A stretch of 64,000 nucleotides of DNA from contig NZ_JAUHQA010000001.1 in assembly GCF_030418295.1 (NCBI RefSeq), positions 1,612,001-1,676,000 of the forward strand, read 5' to 3'. Shown one piece after another: positions 51,137 through 64,000 of the stretch; position 1 is the first letter of the stretch, and the number at the start of each line of letters is the position of its first letter. The stretch is from Demequina muriae. GTDB lineage: Bacteria; Actinomycetota; Actinomycetes; Actinomycetales; Demequinaceae. Under the pieces are notes generated by a model that was not told where the DNA came from, did no database searches, and saw nothing but the letters and a program-made list of their open reading frames with translations. A program made the translations under genes and the position numbers.

Positions 51137-51209
51137 AGGGCAGTGGCGCAATTGGTAGCGCATCGGTCTCCAAAACCGACGGTTGGGGGTTCGAGTCCCT
51201 CCTGCCCTG
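51137..51209 (+). tRNA. tRNA-Trp (CCA)
   Basis: 73 nt. Acceptor AGGGCAG pairs with CTGCCCT, discriminator G. The anticodon loop CTCCAAA contains CCA. The T-arm is GGGGGTTCGAGTCCCTC. It directly precedes secE, the standard actinobacterial arrangement. Confidence 0.96.
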
Positions 51210-51262
51210 CAGATCGCGGCGCGTCCGCGTGAGTCCAAACCCCACAAGCGAAGGATGACCCG

Positions 51263-51520
51263 GTGAGCGAATCTGCCGTGACGGATTCCGGAGAGACGGA
51301 CCCGCGGCACGAATCCCGCGAGGGCCGGAACCTCTTCGGTCGTATCGCGCTGTTCGTGCGTCAGGTGATCTCTGAGCTGAAGCGCGTGGTCACCCCGACC
51401 CGTGAAGAGCTCATCCGGTACATCTGGGTCGTCCTGGCCTTCGTCGCCGTGATGATGCTCATCGTGTTCGCGATGGACTTCGTGTTCAACTGGCTCGCAG
51501 CGAAGGTATTCGGCGGCTGA
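51263..51520 (+). CDS. secE: protein translocase subunit SecE
   Basis: 85 residues. A charged N-terminus leads to the amphipathic helix FVRQVISELKRVVTPTREELIRY, then one membrane helix (55-78). It stabilises SecY in the SecYEG channel. Start GTG 51263. The single-helix form is normal for actinobacteria. It is followed 28 nt later by nusG. Confidence 0.95.
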   Translation: MSESAVTDSGETDPRHESREGRNLFGRIALFVRQVISELKRVVTPTREELIRYIWVVLAFVAVMMLIVFAMDFVFNWLAAKVFGG

Positions 51521-51548
51521 CCGCCGTCTGAGAAGGAAGTGGTGACTG

Positions 51549-52409
51549 GTGAGTGACGACAAGCTCGACTCCGCCGGCGACAAGCTCGATGAGCTGGTTG
51601 CCGACATTGCGGAGGCGACCGACCGCGCGCAGGCAGCGGCCGACGAGCCCGCTGAGGAGACCACTCCGGCGGTCGACGAGGCGGCTCTTTCGGACGCCCC
51701 GGCCGACGCGGTGGTCGAGGGCGACGACGACACCGTCCCCGACGATGACCCCGTCGCGGCAGCAGAAGAGGTCGCCGTCGAGCCCGTTGAGGACGCGCCG
51801 GTCGAGCCCGTGGACGACCCGGGCGAGGAGTTCCGCGCCGAACTGCGCATGCAGGACGGCGACTGGTACGTGGTCCACAGCTACTCGGGACACGAGAAGC
51901 GCGTGAAGCAGGCCATCGAGCACCGCCGCGAGAGCCTTCACATGGAGGACTACATCTTCCAGGTCGAGGTTCCCATGGAGGACGTGGCCGAGATCAAGGG
52001 CGGCCAGCGCAAGCTCGTCAACCGCGTCCGCATGCCCGGCTACGTCCTGGTGCGCATGTACCTGACGGACGAGTCGTGGGGCACTGTCCGCAACACTCCC
52101 GGCGTCACCGGGTTCGTGGGCCACGCCCACCAGCCCGTGCCGCTCACGCTCGACGAGGTGTACGGGATGCTCGCCCCCGCAGAGAAGGCCGCGGCCGCGG
52201 CGGAGGAGGGCGCTGAGCCCCAGTCCAGCCAGGTCGAGGTCGACTTCGTGGTCGGTGAGTCGATCACCGTCATCGATGGTCCGTTCGCCACACTGCCCGG
52301 CACCATCTCCGAGATCAACGTGGAGTCTCAGAAGCTCCACGTCCTCGTTTCCATCTTCGGCCGGGAGACCCCGGTCGAGCTGGCGTTCAACCAGGTCACG
52401 AAGATCTAG
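51549..52409 (+). CDS. nusG: transcription termination/antitermination factor NusG
   Basis: 286 residues. An acidic, Ala/Glu/Asp-rich N-terminal extension (1-100), usual in actinobacteria, precedes the NGN domain ([22 protein letters not shown]). The C-terminal KOW domain follows with [23 protein letters not shown]. NusG joins RNA polymerase to Rho and the ribosome. The start is GTG 51549. Its gene lies before rplK-rplA, with a 60-nt gap that holds a small GGCGGCATCCGCC hairpin. Confidence 0.96.
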   Translation: MSDDKLDSAGDKLDELVADIAEATDRAQAAADEPAEETTPAVDEAALSDAPADAVVEGDDDTVPDDDPVAAAEEVAVEPVEDAPVEPVDDPGEEFRAELRMQDGDWYVVHSYSGHEKRVKQAIEHRRESLHMEDYIFQVEVPMEDVAEIKGGQRKLVNRVRMPGYVLVRMYLTDESWGTVRNTPGVTGFVGHAHQPVPLTLDEVYGMLAPAEKAAAAAEEGAEPQSSQVEVDFVVGESITVIDGPFATLPGTISEINVESQKLHVLVSIFGRETPVELAFNQVTKI

Positions 52410-52469
52410 CGAACCCAGCACGTCAGGCGGCATCCGCCGCTACGAATCACAGAAGGACCCGAATCCATC

Positions 52470-52901
52470 ATGGCAGCACCGAAGAAGAAGGTCGCTGGTC
52501 TGATCAAGCTACAGATCCAGGCCGGCGCCGCCAATCCTGCGCCGCCCGTGGGCCCCGCCCTCGGACAGCACGGCGTCAACATCATGGAGTTCTGCAAGGC
52601 CTACAACGCGGCCACCGAGTCGCAGCGCGGCAACGTGATCCCTGTGGAGATCACGGTCTACGAAGACCGTTCCTTCACGTTCATCACGAAGACCCCGCCG
52701 GCAGCAGAGCTCATCAAGAAGGCCGCTGGCGTCGCCAAGGGCTCCGGAGTTCCGCACACCGAGAAGGTCGGTTCGCTGACCGACGCTCAGGTGCGCGAGA
52801 TCGCCGAGCAGAAGATGGCCGACCTCAACGCCAATGACATCGACGCCGCCGCGAAGATCATCGCGGGCACTGCGCGTTCGATGGGCATCACCGTCAACTA
52901 G
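52470..52901 (+). CDS. rplK: 50S ribosomal protein L11
   Basis: 143 residues, complete: [35 protein letters not shown] in the N-terminal domain and the rRNA-binding C-terminal half ending [11 protein letters not shown]. It forms the GTPase-associated centre with 23S rRNA and is needed for thiopeptide binding; the Pro-rich turn is intact. ATG 52470 follows the A-rich AGAAGGACC about 13 nt upstream. Confidence 0.97.
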   Translation: MAAPKKKVAGLIKLQIQAGAANPAPPVGPALGQHGVNIMEFCKAYNAATESQRGNVIPVEITVYEDRSFTFITKTPPAAELIKKAAGVAKGSGVPHTEKVGSLTDAQVREIAEQKMADLNANDIDAAAKIIAGTARSMGITVN

Positions 52902-52962
52902 CACCACCCAGTGGGAGGGGGCGCGCTGCCCCGCACCACGACTGCACAGGAAAGAGAAGCAG

Positions 52963-53661
52963 ATGTCCAAGCGCTCCAAGGCTTACCGCGACGCCTCACA
53001 GCTCGTCGACCGCAGCCAGCTCTACAGCCCCATCGAGGCCGTGCGCCTCGCCCAGAAGACGGCCTCCAAGAACACCGACTCGACCATCGACGTCGTGTTC
53101 AAGCTCGGCGTCGACCCGCGTCACGCGGACCAGTCGGTCCGCTCGACCGTCATCCTGCCCCACGGCACCGGCAAGACCGCTCGGGTCCTGGTCTTCGCCA
53201 ACGGTGACAAGGCAGAGGCGGCTCGCGAGGCGGGCGCCGACATCGTCGGCGGCGACGAGCTCATCGAAGAGGTCATGGGCGGCCGTCAGGACTTCGACGC
53301 CGTCGTGGCCACCCCGGACCTCATGGGCAAGGTGGGCCGGCTGGGCCGCGTGCTCGGCCCGCGTGGCCTCATGCCAAACCCCAAGACCGGCACCGTCACC
53401 ATGGATGTGGTGAAGGCCGTGTCCGACATCAAGGGCGGAAAGATCGAGTTCCGCGTCGACAAGCACGCCAACCTCCACACGGTGATCGGCAAGGCTTCGT
53501 TCGGCGACGACAAGCTGCTCGAGAACTTCCAGGCCGTGCTCGACGAGGTCCAGCGCGCCAAGCCCTCGGCCTCGAAGGGCCGCTACATCATCAAGGCCGC
53601 GATCTCCGCGACGCAGGGACCGGGCATTCCGGTCGATGCCGCGGCGAAGGCCGACAAGTAG
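52963..53661 (+). CDS. rplA: 50S ribosomal protein L1
   Basis: 232 residues: [30 protein letters not shown] start, two-domain L1 fold with [23 protein letters not shown]1 forms the L1 stalk and represses its own mRNA in many bacteria. ATG 52963 has AGGAAAGAGAAG upstream and is the accepted type of start; an open frame to 52834 is not used. A strong hairpin closes the unit. Confidence 0.97.
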   Translation: MSKRSKAYRDASQLVDRSQLYSPIEAVRLAQKTASKNTDSTIDVVFKLGVDPRHADQSVRSTVILPHGTGKTARVLVFANGDKAEAAREAGADIVGGDELIEEVMGGRQDFDAVVATPDLMGKVGRLGRVLGPRGLMPNPKTGTVTMDVVKAVSDIKGGKIEFRVDKHANLHTVIGKASFGDDKLLENFQAVLDEVQRAKPSASKGRYIIKAAISATQGPGIPVDAAAKADK

Positions 53662-53771
53662 CGCAGGCACTTCACAGACCGCGCTCGAGCGGCGTCCGGC
53701 GACCCCGGGCAACACGCTTTCGAGAGCGCGTGCTGCGCAGCGGCCCTGATCGGGCAGGCGCGCAGCACCGG

Positions 53772-53804
53772 GCCCGGCTCCTCACCCCCCCTGAGGAGTC
53801 GGGC
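53772..53804 (+). terminator. strong terminator after rplA
   Basis: A 13-bp stem (GCCCGGCTCCTCA with TGAGGAGTCGGGC, one G-T pair), 7-nt C loop, followed by CTTC. A further 9-bp stem (53730-53738 with 53760-53768) lies just upstream. Confidence 0.8.
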
Positions 53805-53885
53805 CTTCTCGCGTCTGAGGCGCGATTGGTACGTTGTGGCGCGAGGTCCTCGTCACTCGAGCGTGGACCAGGACCGGGAGGCACC

Positions 53886-54725
53886 ATGCGGAACGACGAG
53901 GCCTCGGCGACGAGACGACTGACGGTCGGGTACTCGACGCTTGCGCATCGCGTGGGCGCGATCCAGCCTGCGCCCTGGTGGGACGAGGCCGACGTGGTGG
54001 TCGTGGTGCAGACGGGCGGCGCGAGCACCGAGGCGACCGCGTCCTTGAGCGTCGAGCTGCAGCGGCTCGAGCAGGCGGGCGCCCGCACGGCGACGCTCGA
54101 CTCGATCGGGGTGGCGCGCTCGCGCAATGAGGTGCTGCGCCGCGCACGGACCCGGTGGGTGCTGTTCAGCGACGACGACGTGACGATCGACATGGGCGGC
54201 GTCCGGCTCGTCGTGGACCGGATGGAGGCGCAGGGCCTCGCCCTGGGACTGGGACGGGCGGTCGGTGCCGACGGTCAGCTCCGCAAGCGGTTCGCGGAGC
54301 ACGAGGAACCGCTCACGTTGTTCAACTCCGCAAAGGCGGCGACCTACGAGATGGTCGTGGACGTCGAGCGCACGCGCAAGCACGACGTGTGGTTCGACGA
54401 GTCCTATGGCGCCGGTGCAGAGAACTACCTCGGGGACGAGTACATCTTCATCGTGGACGTGCTGCGTGCAGGCCTGACCGGCCGTGCGATTCCTCAGGTG
54501 ATCGCCACTCACCCGGTGGAGAGCTCGGGCTCGCGGTGGGGGACACGCGAGGACACCGATGCGAGGGCGGCGGTGCTCGACCGCGTGTTCGGACGCTGGG
54601 CGCTCCTCAGCAAGGCCGGCTTCGCGGCGCGCCACCGCACGAGGCTGGGCGGCGTCCGCGGGGCGTGGCGACTGCTGCGCTCGACCCCCCGCAGTCGCTC
54701 ACGCCGTCGCTCTCAGGACCGCTGA
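53886..54725 (+). CDS. GT2-like glycosyltransferase, orphan between rplA and rplJ
   Basis: 279 residues with a GT-A-like nucleotide-sugar domain. VVVVQTGG at the start of the fold, GVARSRNEVLRRARTRWVLFSDDDVTID with the DDD (DxD-like) metal site, and a downstream EDEY-like GDEYIF acceptor-side segment. No membrane helix is predicted, so it is cytosolic or peripheral. The substrate is unknown. ATG 53886 has GGGAGG 4 nt upstream; a longer frame from 53730 would run through the terminator hairpins. It is separated by terminators and a promoter from both ribosomal units, so it is an insertion in an otherwise strongly conserved order. Confidence 0.75.
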   Translation: MRNDEASATRRLTVGYSTLAHRVGAIQPAPWWDEADVVVVVQTGGASTEATASLSVELQRLEQAGARTATLDSIGVARSRNEVLRRARTRWVLFSDDDVTIDMGGVRLVVDRMEAQGLALGLGRAVGADGQLRKRFAEHEEPLTLFNSAKAATYEMVVDVERTRKHDVWFDESYGAGAENYLGDEYIFIVDVLRAGLTGRAIPQVIATHPVESSGSRWGTREDTDARAAVLDRVFGRWALLSKAGFAARHRTRLGGVRGAWRLLRSTPRSRSRRRSQDR

Positions 54726-54781
54726 GGCGGCCCCAGCCGGCCGGCGCATCGGCGCTCCCGCACCGCGCATCGGCCGTGTGT

Positions 54782-54810
54782 TTGCTTCCACCCGCGCCGT
54801 CCCGTACTCT
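54782..54810 (+). promoter_or_regulatory. promoter of the rplJ-rplL unit
   Basis: -35 TTGCTT (54782-54787), 17-nt spacer, -10 TACTCT (54805-54810). The start near 54817 leaves a long leader before rplJ at 55054. Confidence 0.7.
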
Positions 54811-54816
54811 TGGAAG

Positions 54817-55053
54817 GCCCAAGACCGCCGGTTGTCGGCCCTGGTTCGCCAGGAACGACCGAAGCTTCGCGTCAGCGGAGTCCAGCGCAGGTGAGACGAA
54901 CACGCAGAAGCGTGCATCGACGGGCGGCCCTCCGGCCGCCCTTCGCATGTGCGGCCGATGCTTGCGAGCCCCGCCTGTGGTGGGGCTCTTTTGCTGTCCG
55001 GGCAGGCCGCCTCTCCCACGAGGCGCTGACGGTCACACTATGGAAGGACAACT
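54817..55053 (+). ncRNA. ribosomal protein L10 leader
   Basis: The untranslated leader of about 237 nt holds several hairpins, among them GGGCGGCC/GGCCGCCC (54922-54941). In many bacteria the L10(L12)4 complex binds such a leader and represses its own operon; the AGACCGCCGG-like start of this leader (54829 on) fits that family in actinobacteria. An in-leader terminator-type hairpin is listed separately. Confidence 0.6.
54967..54992 (+). terminator. attenuator-type terminator in the L10 leader
   Basis: AGCCCC (54967-54972) pairs with GGGGCT (54982-54987) and is followed directly by CTTTT. It lies about 60 nt before rplJ, so transcription may be stopped here when L10-L12 is in excess. Confidence 0.65.
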
Positions 55054-55575
55054 ATGGCGACGCCAGACAAGGTGGCGGCAGTCGAGGAGATCGCGAATCG
55101 TTTTCGCGAGTCCAACGCTGTCGTGATCACCGAGTACCGCGGCCTGTCGGTCCCGCAGCTCGCAGAGCTGCGCCGCACGCTCAGCGGTGCCGCGACGTAC
55201 CGTGTCGCGAAGAACACCCTCACGGCGCTCGCGGCCAAGGAGGCCGGTGTCGAGGGTCTGAACGACCTCTTCGTCGGTCCCACGGCCATCGCATTCGTCA
55301 CCGGTGACCCGGTGGAGGCTGCGAAGGGCCTGAAGGATTTCGCAAAGAAGAACGATTCCCTCGTCATCAAGGGCGGCGTGCTGGAAGGCAACGTCCTGAC
55401 GGCCGAGGAGATCAACAAGCTCGCAGACCTCGAGTCTCGTGAGGTCCTGCTCGCCAAGGCAGCGGGCGCCATGAAGGCGACGCTCTTCGGCGCGGCATAC
55501 CTGTTCCAGGCACCGCTCGCTCAGGCGGCGCGTGCTGTCGACGCCCTGCGTGCCAAGCAGGAAGACGCGGCGTAA
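55054..55575 (+). CDS. rplJ: 50S ribosomal protein L10
   Basis: 173 residues: [39 protein letters not shown] with the rRNA-binding N-terminal domain, then the long C-terminal helix that anchors L7/L12 dimers ([17 protein letters not shown]). ATG 55054 follows AAGGACAACT. It overlaps no gene; the leader probably mediates autoregulation. Confidence 0.97.
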   Translation: MATPDKVAAVEEIANRFRESNAVVITEYRGLSVPQLAELRRTLSGAATYRVAKNTLTALAAKEAGVEGLNDLFVGPTAIAFVTGDPVEAAKGLKDFAKKNDSLVIKGGVLEGNVLTAEEINKLADLESREVLLAKAAGAMKATLFGAAYLFQAPLAQAARAVDALRAKQEDAA

Positions 55576-55636
55576 CGCCGCGTTCCCCGTATAAGCAAAC
55601 CCCTGCTCACGCAGACCCAACAGTAAGGAAGACATC

Positions 55637-56020
55637 ATGGCTAAGCTCTCCACCGAGGAGCTCATCGAGCAGTTCAAGGAGCTCTCGCTCATCGAGCTGT
55701 CCGAGTTCGTGAAGGCGTTCGAGGACACCTTCGACGTCACCGCTGCCGCCCCCGCCGCCGTGGCCGTTGCCGGCCCCGCAGGCGAGGCCGCCGAGGCCGT
55801 CGAGGAGCAGACCGAGTTCGACGTCATCCTCGCCGCCGTCGGCGACAAGAAGATCCAGGTCATCAAGGAGGTGCGCGCGCTCACGTCGCTCGGCCTCGGT
55901 GAGGCCAAGGCTGTCGTGGACGAGGCCCCCAAGGCCGTCCTCGAGGGCGTCAAGAAGGAAGAGGCCGAGAAGGCCAAGGAGCAGCTCGAGGCTGCCGGCG
56001 CGACGGTCGAGCTCAAGTAG
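55637..56020 (+). CDS. rplL: 50S ribosomal protein L7/L12
   Basis: 127 residues: N-terminal dimer domain [33 protein letters not shown], an Ala-rich hinge, then the factor-binding domain EKTEFDVIL-like with [28 protein letters not shown]. It is the flexible stalk that recruits GTPase factors. ATG 55637 has AAGGAAG upstream. It is followed by a strong terminator, so rpoB has its own promoter here. Confidence 0.97.
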   Translation: MAKLSTEELIEQFKELSLIELSEFVKAFEDTFDVTAAAPAAVAVAGPAGEAAEAVEEQTEFDVILAAVGDKKIQVIKEVRALTSLGLGEAKAVVDEAPKAVLEGVKKEEAEKAKEQLEAAGATVELK

Positions 56021-56038
56021 CACGACCCCCGTCACGCG

Positions 56039-56072
56039 AAGCCGGGTCGCCCTTCGGGGCGGCCCGGCTTTT
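56039..56072 (+). terminator. strong intrinsic terminator between rplL and rpoB
   Basis: A 14-bp stem, AAGCCGGGTCGCCC with GGGCGGCCCGGCTT (one G-T pair), around a TTCG tetraloop and followed by TTC. Confidence 0.88.
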
Positions 56073-56148
56073 CGCATGCGCGGCCGATGCGGGGGCGGGT
56101 CACGATCGGGTGGCGCTGCGGCGTGTCGGGTGGCGCGGATGAGTCGAC

Positions 56149-56177
56149 TGGACATATTGGGAACGACAGCGTAGTCT
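56149..56177 (+). promoter_or_regulatory. promoter of rpoBC
   Basis: -35 TGGACA (56149-56154), 17-nt spacer, -10 TAGTCT (56172-56177); the start near 56184 leaves a leader of about 136 nt. Confidence 0.65.
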
Positions 56178-56319
56178 CTTGCTTTGCGCTGTCTATCGCC
56201 CTGCCCTCATATGCCTACCCGGCGCGCCTCCGCAGATACGCGGCTTGGCCCCGGGATCCGGTGGAGTATGTGGCTGAGGACTCGCGACACGCACGCTATC
56301 AAGAGGGAAGGACCCGCCC

Positions 56320-59799
<3,480 letters not shown>

Positions 59800-59814
59800 G
59801 CAAAGGAACTGACT

Positions 59815-63690
<3,876 letters not shown>

Positions 63691-63702
63691 CACCCGTCGG
63701 CC

Positions 63703-63725
63703 GCGGGGCGCGCCTGCCCCGCTTT
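63703..63725 (+). terminator. terminator after rpoC
   Basis: GCGGGGC (63703-63709) pairs with GCCCCGC (63716-63722) around a 6-nt loop, followed by TTT. It abuts the next promoter. Confidence 0.65.
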
Positions 63726-63752
63726 GACGACGTCGCGGGTCACGGGTATCGT
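63724..63752 (+). promoter_or_regulatory. promoter of the rpsL (str) operon
   Basis: -35 TTGACG (63724-63729), 17-nt spacer, -10 TATCGT (63747-63752). The start near 63759 leaves a leader of about 126 nt before rpsL. Confidence 0.65.
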
Positions 63753-63787
63753 AGATACTCGTGCCCGCGACGTCGGGCCCCCACGCG

Positions 63788-63806
63788 CGCCCTGTCGGGC
63801 GTTTTT
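63788..63806 (+). terminator. short terminator-like hairpin in the rpsL leader
   Basis: CGCCC (63788-63792) pairs with GGGCG (63797-63801) around TGTC, followed by five T. It is about 30 nt past the predicted transcription start. Confidence 0.5.
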
Positions 63807-63884
63807 CACCATAGGTGCGACACGCCCGGGCGCGGGGGTCGGACCCCCGCAGGTTTCAGCAACACACGATCAAACGGAGATGTA

Positions 63885-64000
63885 GTGCCTACGATTCAGC
63901 AGCTGGTCAGGAAAGGCCGGCACCCCAAGGCCAGCAAGACCAAGACGCCGGCGCTCAAGTCGAGCCCTCAGCGGCGCGGCGTGTGCACCCGTGTCTATAC
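63885..64000 (+). CDS. rpsL: 30S ribosomal protein S12, N-terminal part
   Basis: The gene runs off the window after 38 codons. GTG 63885 has GGAG 7 nt upstream. The product begins [37 protein letters not shown], the usual S12 start. S12 is in the decoding centre and is the first gene of the str operon. The Lys43/Lys88 streptomycin positions are beyond the window edge. Confidence 0.97.
   Translation, partial: MPTIQQLVRKGRHPKASKTKTPALKSSPQRRGVCTRVY

Overview
The window is a contiguous stretch of a high-GC (about 70% by eye) actinobacterial chromosome. The block tRNA-Trp, secE, nusG, rplK, rplA, rplJ, rplL, rpoB, rpoC, rpsL, the NirA-type sulfite reductase, the acid-extended NusG, the tRNA genes without encoded CCA and several apparently leaderless genes all point to Actinobacteria. 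Micrococcales (Cellulomonas or Demequina relatives) is my inference from gene content, not something I could test. I saw no insertion sequence, prophage, integrase or CRISPR array.

Layout. 1-3.4 kb: the 3' end of nuoN, a polyprenyl diphosphate synthase, a RarD-type transporter and a GNAT acetyltransferase. 3.4-12.9 kb: two tandem three-gene modules on the minus strand. Each encodes a processive GT2 polysaccharide synthase, a HlyD-like membrane-anchored adaptor and a GH81 endo-beta-1,3-glucanase lipoprotein, with stop/start overlaps or a 1-nt gap. Together they look like a duplicated beta-1,3-glucan (curdlan-like or mixed-linkage) synthesis and trimming system. 13.1-19.8 kb: an assimilatory sulfate reduction operon (sulfite reductase, APS reductase, CysD, CysN, ABC ATPase, ABC permease), every junction overlapping. 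It is preceded by a 24-codon leader ORF with six cysteine codons and by mutually exclusive hairpins, the layout of a cysteine-responsive attenuator.

19.8-30.2 kb: a phospholipase D-like protein, an FprA-type ferredoxin-NADP reductase, HtpX, a PoxB-like enzyme, a DUF4440 protein, a DUF4395 membrane protein under a CsoR-like palindrome, YajQ, tRNA-Tyr, a sugar porter and an AlkZ-like glycosylase. 30.2-38.1 kb: tRNA-Thr, tRNA-Met, rpmG, a membrane EEP-fold protein, a purine permease, a hadA/hadB-like dehydratase pair, a divergent LacI regulator/MFS pair and murB. 38.2-48.5 kb: a MacB/FtsX-type ABC exporter beside a NarL-type two-component system, an OmpR-type two-component system, a secreted Trp/Asp/Arg-rich protein and an ABC-2 drug-type exporter. 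48.6-51 kb: an aspartate-type aminotransferase and an AbiEi-like/DUF559 fusion. 51-64 kb: the translation and transcription block, with an orphan glycosyltransferase between rplA and rplJ, an L10 leader with an attenuator, and an RpoB with Asn at the position of E. coli His526.

The most notable items are the duplicated GT2/HlyD/GH81 modules, the polycysteine leader of the sulfate operon, the CsoR-like operator on a leaderless promoter, and a 9-mer (GGCCGATGC or its complement) recurring about 15 times in intergenic DNA. Coordinates and start choices come from reading the sequence. Family names come from motif recognition, not database searches.
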